A stretch of DNA of 64,000 bases. Origin: JAFAGX01 sp035623335 (GTDB lineage Bacteria > Acidobacteriota > Terriglobia > Terriglobales > Acidobacteriaceae). Position numbers and translations under genes: made by a program. Below the pieces are notes generated by a model. The model did not search any database. It saw only the letters and a list, made by a program, of their open reading frames with translations, and had not been told where the DNA came from. The stretch is from assembly GCA_035623335.1 (NCBI GenBank), contig DASPTQ010000076.1, forward strand, positions 40,414 to 104,413. Direction: 5' to 3'. Numbering within the stretch: the stretch's first letter is position 1; every line of letters starts with the position of its first letter. This document shows, piece after piece, positions 58,468-64,000 of the stretch.

Positions 58468-59042
58468 GGTGGAATGCTCTTTCTGAACCTTCGTGACACC
58501 CAGACCGTTGACCCACGGCCAGCGTTCCAGCTGCGCCCGGAAGTCCCTCGGCTTACTCCGTAGCCTGTCAAATTACGCTTTGAACCCCTGTGGGGTTGTC
58601 CGCCCGTCGTTATTCTCGCGTCGGCCAAGATACCGCATCCCTGGCTCCATGCCAAGGGGTCTTTCTACTTCCATCTTCTCTTTAGCTCTGGACCAATCTG
58701 GCTTGCTGCCACGGCTTTTTCCTCAGTCCTGAGCGGGGGATTGGCTGGGGCGAGTACGGCTATCTTTGCCGAGCGCTTTGCCTTAGAGAAATCACCCGGA
58801 CAACCGATCGGGCAAAGGAGAATCCCTTTTCATAGGCTGAAAAAGGAATCGCCCACATGCCAATGGCCCCGGCCCAAATCGCCGGAAGATTCCTCCCGGC
58901 CGACCATGAAATTAACGCCCATCACCAGTGTCGTACCTGCGAAAGACATCGAGGGCAACTGTCATTTCTGCGAGGGGCCTCGGCCCGGCATCGAAGGTTT
59001 TAAGGCCTTCGAGCGACCGCGACAAAAACAGAGGAGTTGGAC
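58468..59042. other. Intergenic region between the secreted-protein operon and the transporter gene
   Basis: 575 bp without a supported gene. A hairpin CGAAGG-N8-CCTTCG near 58993-59012 may terminate the transporter transcript (minus strand). The open frame at 58741-59085 has no ribosome binding site, signal or similarity. Confidence 0.45.
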
Positions 59043-60020
59043 TCAGCCATGGGCACGCGCTACCAGCAAAATCGCCAGGCAGTAGAAGATAAACATCAAG
59101 AGCAGAAAATTCTTCGCCTTGGGACTTGCCCCGGCGAACTCGCGCCAGGCAAACACCCCCCAAAGCGCTGCTACCATAGGAGCGGACTGGCCAATGGCAT
59201 AGGAGATGGCCACGCCCGTGAAGTTGGCGGCAACCAGATTGAACACCATGCCGATACCCCAGATCACTCCTCCCAAAACTCCCAGGGCGTGAGCCGAGGC
59301 CGGGGCGCGGAAGAAACCAGAAAAGTCAAGCGGCTGACCGGCTAAGGGTCTTTTCATCAAGTAAACGTTCCAAATCAGGCACGACAACAGCGCGCCCAGC
59401 GTCAAAAACACCGCAACGCTATAAGGACCGAGGGAGTTGCCGTGAGTCATGGCTCGGGTCACGAAGGGAGCCCACAACCCCATCAGAATGCCGGACACGA
59501 TGGCGACTCCGATGCTCTTTCTGGAAACAGAATGCGCGGCGCTCGTCAGACTGCCGTAGGCCTTGCCGTCTAACACCACGGCGATCAGGGCACAGGCGAC
59601 CCCGGCCGCCAACAGGCCGGCATTCCCTTTGGGTTGCAGCGCATAACTCAAAACCACACCTACCACCAAGGCAATGCCGATCGAAACCGGGAAGGCGATG
59701 GCCAATCCGGCCATATCGATGGCCGCCACCAACAGCAGATTGGCGAGATTAAAGATCGCACCCCCCACCATCGTGGAGACGATGTTTTCAAGATCCGAGC
59801 GGCGCACATTGTTGAGGAAGCTCGACGCGTCATTCGCGGTGCTCCCCATGGTCAGGGCCAACACCAGAGAGATGAGGAAGATCCCTGCCGCATAGTCCCA
59901 GTAGAACAACTCGAAACGATAGTTCTTGACGCCCTTGTAGGTATTAGCCCAGGAGCCCCAGCAAATGGCGCTCGTGATCATCATGAGAAAGGCACCTGCC
60001 AGACTATGCGGTGTGAACAT
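59043..60020 (-). CDS. Ureide-permease-like / GRP sugar transporter (DMT superfamily)
   Basis: 325 residues, ten membrane segments. The N-terminus (AGAFLMMITSAICWGSWANT, then YRFELFYWDYAAGI) is the signature shared by plant ureide permeases and bacterial relatives. Repeated features are AGLAIAFPVSIGIALVVGVV, GVLGGVIWGIGMVFNLVAAN, and GVAISYAIGQSAPMVAALWG. It probably imports a nitrogenous or sugar-like solute by proton symport; the substrate is unknown. It is monocistronic and divergent from the TonB-dependent receptor gene, 328 bp apart, so the two could serve the same uptake route across both membranes; this is inference from position. Confidence 0.85.
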   Translation of the reverse strand: MFTPHSLAGAFLMMITSAICWGSWANTYKGVKNYRFELFYWDYAAGIFLISLVLALTMGSTANDASSFLNNVRRSDLENIVSTMVGGAIFNLANLLLVAAIDMAGLAIAFPVSIGIALVVGVVLSYALQPKGNAGLLAAGVACALIAVVLDGKAYGSLTSAAHSVSRKSIGVAIVSGILMGLWAPFVTRAMTHGNSLGPYSVAVFLTLGALLSCLIWNVYLMKRPLAGQPLDFSGFFRAPASAHALGVLGGVIWGIGMVFNLVAANFTGVAISYAIGQSAPMVAALWGVFAWREFAGASPKAKNFLLLMFIFYCLAILLVARAHG

Positions 60021-60348
60021 CGCATCTCCCTCGACAGTTCGCTTCGGTGCCGCAGCGGTTCTTTACAGTATCACGAGCGAAAAAACCCAGTCATGGCGCG
60101 AACCATTGTGGCTCAACTTGAGAAAGTCGCGGATTGAGAGTCGACGAGAGACACGACCACGGGGCTTCACCTTTGGCTCGTCGCCGCGGTTTACCGCGAA
60201 GATTTCCCATCGTCCTCGAAGCCAAGAGGTCGGGTGCGCGTTATTGCCAGAAAAGATCTTGACAGTTAGGAGGTTAATACTTTCATATTACCGGGATCAC
60301 GACCCGGACTGTTTATTGAGCTCGTTCGACGACGAGGTCAGGAGAGAG
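60021..60348 (+). promoter_or_regulatory. Upstream region of the TonB-dependent receptor gene
   Basis: A TTGACA hexamer at 60259-60264 with CATATT at 60284-60289 (19-bp spacing) is a plausible promoter about 60 bp before the receptor start. A longer frame runs through this region from 59965 but carries no similarity. Confidence 0.4.
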
Positions 60349-63300
60349 ATGCCCATGCTGGCGAAAAGAACGCTGTTGGCGGCTGTGTTCTGTTCGGTTG
60401 CTTTCTCTGTCTGCCCACTCCTGTATGGGCAGGCGACGGGTAGTTTTTTCGGCAACGTTACGGACAAGACGGGAGCGGCGATCTCCGGAGCGACTGTAAG
60501 AGTCGTCTCGCAAGCCACCGGTCTTACGCGTGAAGCTCAGACCGACGACTCCGGCCATTATCTAGTCCCCTCGCTGCCGGTTTCGTACTTCACGCTTCGA
60601 GTGGAATCTTCCGGGTTCCAAGCTGTCGAACAAAAGGATATTCGCCTGCAGGTGGATGAGCATCGTGAACTGAATTTCACGCTCGCGCCGGCCTCGGTAA
60701 CCGAAAACGTTCAGGTGAGCGCCACCCAAGTAGCCGTGGAAACCACGAATCCCACCCTGGGGCAGGTGATCACATCCGAACAAGTCGCCGAGCTTCCTCT
60801 GAACGGACGGAACTTCGTACAACTGGCAACCCTTACGCCTGGCACGACAGCAGAAACCAACCCCAACAGCTTCTTCAACGGGGCGGCCAGCAGCGAAGCG
60901 TCCACGCGCGGGTCGTTTTCCCTTTCCGTGGGGGGATCGCGCGCGCAGTCGACCGACTGGATGCTCGATGGCAACGACAATAATCAGCTAGACGAAGGCG
61001 GCATCGCCATTTTTCCCAACCTCGACGCCGTGCAGGAGTTTAAAGTTCTCACCTACAACTACTCGGCCGAGTGGGGGGAACGTGCCGGTCCGACGGTTCT
61101 GGTGACTACCAAGTCCGGAACCAATCAATTTCACGGCAGTCTGTTCGAATACTTTCGCAACACGGTGCTCGATGCCCGCAACTATTTTGCTCCCAAAAGA
61201 AACCAGTTCAATTTGAACCAGTTCGGCGGCTCCTTTGGCGGCCCCATTCAGAAGGACAAGACCTACTTCTTTTTGGATTATCAGGCCAAGATGCAGCGTC
61301 TCGGTGTGCCCTTCACCGGCCTGGTTCCGACCACCAGCATGATGACTCCTGACGCAGCTGGCAACTACAACTTTAACCTCGATCCGTTCGGCGTTCCGCG
61401 GGGACCCGCGAACTCTCGCTTCCCCACCCTCAACAACCCCTATTCAAGCACGCCCTTCCAGTGCGTTCCCGGTACCGCGACCCCCGAACCGGTGAATCCG
61501 GCGACCGGAACCCAACCGTTGGGCGCCGACTGCAGCGTTATCCCGAAGGCCATGATCAATCCGCTGGCGGCCAAGCTGATTCAGCTTTATCCGACGGCGA
61601 ACGCCAACAACCCAATTTCCAATTACAACTATGTGAACCAGCCGGTGAGGAAACTCAACGAAGGCACCGGGGACATCCGTGTCGACCACAATTTTTCGAG
61701 CAAGGACACGGTGTTTGCCCGCTTCAGCTACGATCAGGCAACCAACTTCGTTCCCGGCGGCTCACCCACCTGGGCCGAAGTCAACGCCTTCGGCAGCAAC
61801 CAGCACATCAACAACCACGGGCGAAACGCCATGATATCGGAGACGCATGTTTTCTCCGATCGCACCATCAACCAGGCCAGCTTCGGGTTTAGCCGGATTT
61901 TTAACCATATTCTCTCCTACGGTACCGGCACCTGCGAAGCCGCGGTCATCGGCATTCCCGGCGCTGACTTAGGAAGTCAGTGCTCGAGTATTACGGGTTA
62001 TCCCACCAGTTTGAACCAATCGAACAAAGACTGCATCAGTTGTGGCCTGACTTCGTTTCAGATGTCGACCTACATGTCGCTGGGAGACCGGGGATATGCG
62101 CCTTATCAGGGTGGGACCAACGTCTATTCCATTTCCGATACGCTCGACTTGATTCGTGGCAAACACAATCTCAGGTTCGGCGGGGTCTTCCGCTGGAACC
62201 AAATGAACATACGAAACAATGCATTCCAAGACGGCTTTATCACCCAAGTCGGCGCATTCATCGGCACGGGCGACAACATGGGAGATTTACTTCTTGGCAC
62301 GACTGGGGCTTTTGCGGCTCACGATCAGACATTCTTGGGGGGCACGGTTGGCCGGCGGTGGAAGCTATTCCGTCCCTTCGTGCAGGATGACTGGCGAATA
62401 ACGAATAATCTGACGTTAAACCTGGGACTTGCCTGGGCCTTGGCTACGCCCGAAAGCGAGGTACAGAATCGCCAGTCGAACTTCGATATTCAGAATCTCA
62501 GGTGGTACGTGCCGTCGGGCAGTCCAGGGCTGACTGGCTGCAAGACCTGCATCATTTCCGGTTCTGACGTGGGCATCCAGTTTCAGAAGACGGCGTTCGA
62601 ACCGCGCATCGGGCTCGCCTGGAAGCCGATGGGAAGCGACAAGACCGCGGTTCGTGCCGGATACGCCATTTTCCATGATTCTGCCTGGAATCAGGGCGGG
62701 CAAGGCTTGTGGCAAAACCCGCCATATTATGCCGAAGTCGATGCCTTCCCAACAGGCCTCGCCGGCTTTTGCCTGCCGGTCGGGTCCACGAGTTGCGGAC
62801 TCTCGAATGGGTTCCTGTTGAGCGCTCCTGTGCCCGGTTCTACCATCGCCGTCCCGGGCGGTTACATTTACAACGCCCCCGTCAATCCTACGGCTTACAC
62901 TGGCACCATCCAATCGATGAACCGCAATTTCGTGCAGGGCATGATCCAGCAGTACAACTTAAACGTTGAGCGCCAGTTGCCAGGAGACATTGTTCTGACC
63001 GCAGGCTACGCCGGCTCCCACAGCACGCATATTCTTGTGAGCCAGGTCAACCAAAACCTAAGTTCACCCAGCGCGTGCGGCGTGGTACCCGGCTACACCC
63101 TGGGATGCGGCTTCCCAAGCTTCCCTTACGCGGCTGCGTTCCAGGCGGTTGACAGTAATTACAGCACAGGCACGGCGCGCTACGATTCTCTCCAAATTAA
63201 AGGGGAAACCAAGAGCGCGCGCCACGGCATTTATGCCCTGCTCGGCTACACCTGGTCCCGCACGTTCGATTCCGGCATGCCGGACGGTCTGGGCAGTAAT

Positions 63301-63999
63301 CCTGGCGCGATCTACTCTCCGCTGCCGGGAACCAAGAGCCTGGATTGGGGGTTGTCGCAGCTCAATCTCAATGACTCCTTTACGGCCAGTGTTCTCTATG
63401 ATCTGCCCTTCGGCAAGGGCAAGTACTTCGGCAACAACTGGAGTGCACCGGCCAACACCTTGTTAGGGAACTGGCAGCTCAATGTGATTGTGAGGGCTGA
63501 ATCCGGCTTCCCGGTCTTCGTCGTCGATAGCAGCGATGTGTCGGGCGTGTTCTTCATGTACAACGGATTGGTCGTGCAGCGCCCGAATGAGGTGGGCAAT
63601 CCCAACCAGGCAGGCCCTGTCCCAGGAAACCCAACCTGCCAGGCTCCTGCTCAGATTCACATCATTGCCAATTGGTTCAATCCCTGCGCTTTTGAAATAG
63701 CCCCCGCGGGAGAGCTGGGAAGTGCGCGTCGCGCACCGGTCTACGGGCCGCGTTATGTCAACACGGATTTTTCGCTAATCAAGGACTTCCCCTTGCACTT
63801 CCGGGAGCAGATGAACCTTCAATTCCGGACCGAGTTCTTCAACCTGTTTAACCATCCTCATTTCTTCATGCCGGGCATCGCCGGCACCGGAGAGCAGGAC
63901 GTTAATACGCCGAGCAGCTTTGGAGTGATCAGTCAGACCATCAATCAAACCGTGAATGATGCGCGCTCGATTCAATTCGCCCTCAAGCTGACGTTCTAG
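60349..63999 (+). CDS. TonB-dependent receptor with carboxypeptidase-regulatory-like domain (Oar-like)
   Basis: 1216 residues, complete, stop at the window edge. AGGAG lies 4 bases before ATG 60349 (10 before the ATG at 60355). A signal peptide (MPMLAKRTLLAAVFCSVAFS, cleavage near LYGQA) is followed by a CarboxypepD_reg-like beta-sandwich (GSFFGNVTDKTGAAISGATV, about 30-115), the plug domain (QVAELPLNGRNFVQLATLTP, VGGSRAQSTDWMLDGNDNNQ) and a long barrel (GERAGPTVLVTTKSGTNQFH, HGSLFEYFRNTVLDARNYFA, FGGSFGGPIQKDKTYFFLDY) ending in a C-terminal Phe (QFALKLTF). This type is very abundant in acidobacteria and is thought to import large substrates or act as adhesin. The transporter 59043-60020 is divergent. 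Confidence 0.95.
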   Translation: MPMLAKRTLLAAVFCSVAFSVCPLLYGQATGSFFGNVTDKTGAAISGATVRVVSQATGLTREAQTDDSGHYLVPSLPVSYFTLRVESSGFQAVEQKDIRLQVDEHRELNFTLAPASVTENVQVSATQVAVETTNPTLGQVITSEQVAELPLNGRNFVQLATLTPGTTAETNPNSFFNGAASSEASTRGSFSLSVGGSRAQSTDWMLDGNDNNQLDEGGIAIFPNLDAVQEFKVLTYNYSAEWGERAGPTVLVTTKSGTNQFHGSLFEYFRNTVLDARNYFAPKRNQFNLNQFGGSFGGPIQKDKTYFFLDYQAKMQRLGVPFTGLVPTTSMMTPDAAGNYNFNLDPFGVPRGPANSRFPTLNNPYSSTPFQCVPGTATPEPVNPATGTQPLGADCSVIPKAMINPLAAKLIQLYPTANANNPISNYNYVNQPVRKLNEGTGDIRVDHNFSSKDTVFARFSYDQATNFVPGGSPTWAEVNAFGSNQHINNHGRNAMISETHVFSDRTINQASFGFSRIFNHILSYGTGTCEAAVIGIPGADLGSQCSSITGYPTSLNQSNKDCISCGLTSFQMSTYMSLGDRGYAPYQGGTNVYSISDTLDLIRGKHNLRFGGVFRWNQMNIRNNAFQDGFITQVGAFIGTGDNMGDLLLGTTGAFAAHDQTFLGGTVGRRWKLFRPFVQDDWRITNNLTLNLGLAWALATPESEVQNRQSNFDIQNLRWYVPSGSPGLTGCKTCIISGSDVGIQFQKTAFEPRIGLAWKPMGSDKTAVRAGYAIFHDSAWNQGGQGLWQNPPYYAEVDAFPTGLAGFCLPVGSTSCGLSNGFLLSAPVPGSTIAVPGGYIYNAPVNPTAYTGTIQSMNRNFVQGMIQQYNLNVERQLPGDIVLTAGYAGSHSTHILVSQVNQNLSSPSACGVVPGYTLGCGFPSFPYAAAFQAVDSNYSTGTARYDSLQIKGETKSARHGIYALLGYTWSRTFDSGMPDGLGSNPGAIYSPLPGTKSLDWGLSQLNLNDSFTASVLYDLPFGKGKYFGNNWSAPANTLLGNWQLNVIVRAESGFPVFVVDSSDVSGVFFMYNGLVVQRPNEVGNPNQAGPVPGNPTCQAPAQIHIIANWFNPCAFEIAPAGELGSARRAPVYGPRYVNTDFSLIKDFPLHFREQMNLQFRTEFFNLFNHPHFFMPGIAGTGEQDVNTPSSFGVISQTINQTVNDARSIQFALKLTF

Positions 64000-64000
64000 C

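Noticed and set aside
1..64000. CRISPR arrays, rRNA genes, replication origin
   Set aside because: No regularly spaced direct repeats, rRNA sequence, or DnaA-box cluster seen on reading through the window.

Overview
The window is a GC-rich bacterial chromosome segment, most probably from an acidobacterium (Acidobacteriota, Terriglobia/Koribacter-like). The evidence is a very large TonB-dependent receptor with an N-terminal carboxypeptidase-regulatory-like domain, a secreted VWFA-related protein of the acidobacterial type, many exported peptidases, a BshB1-type bacillithiol deacetylase, NAD-type isocitrate dehydrogenase and BlaI/M56 regulator pairs. The taxon is inferred from gene content only.

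Layout. 1-5.6 kb is core metabolism: the 3' end of nrdR, an NAD-isocitrate dehydrogenase, and on the minus strand an orphan nuoI followed by a full-length cobalamin-dependent metH. 5.7-11.2 kb is a five-gene plus-strand cluster: esterase, ATP-grasp ligase, GCS2/YbdK-type carboxylate-amine ligase, M29-like metallopeptidase, and a second unusual ATP-grasp-like protein. It looks like a dedicated pathway for a small amide-linked or peptide-like product, and it is the best candidate here for an undescribed system. It is followed by a compact inverted-repeat structure (possible small RNA) and a TetR regulator.

12.4-19.5 kb is a decayed accessory region that begins at tRNA-Arg(CCT). It holds a broken tyrosine-recombinase gene ending 18 bp from the tRNA, an IS3-type remnant with one terminal repeat, a 5'-truncated group II intron with a mutated reverse transcriptase but recognisable domain V, a tRNA 3' fragment, and a few apparently intact cargo genes (arylsulfotransferase-like lipoprotein, small lipoprotein, PagL-like outer-membrane protein).

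20-32 kb returns to housekeeping and envelope genes: DUF2127 membrane protein, DHH phosphoesterase, fur with a zinc-ribbon membrane protein, penicillin-acylase family enzyme, a Ser-Gly-repeat lipoprotein that seems to start at CTG, a homocysteine methyltransferase-MetF fusion, xseB, a degenerate receiver protein, ispA and bshB1.

32-36 kb is a regulatory unit: an HtrA/Do protease, a BlaR1-like M56 membrane protease without a penicillin-binding sensor, and BlaI. The same 18-bp palindrome sits in front of both blaI and htrA, so the BlaI protein probably represses its own operon and the periplasmic protease.

36-64 kb is dominated by exported hydrolases and transport: M1 peptidase, polytopic membrane protein, PAS histidine kinase, gamma-glutamyltransferase, DHA2-type efflux pump, zinc alcohol dehydrogenase, a BNR/sortilin-like propeller protein, a glutamate carboxypeptidase II-like M28 peptidase, an exported amidohydrolase, an S15/CocE hydrolase, a VWFA protein with a 1033-residue secreted protein of unknown function, a ureide-permease-like transporter and the TonB-dependent receptor. 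Together they suggest a heterotroph that digests peptides and other polymers outside the cytoplasm.
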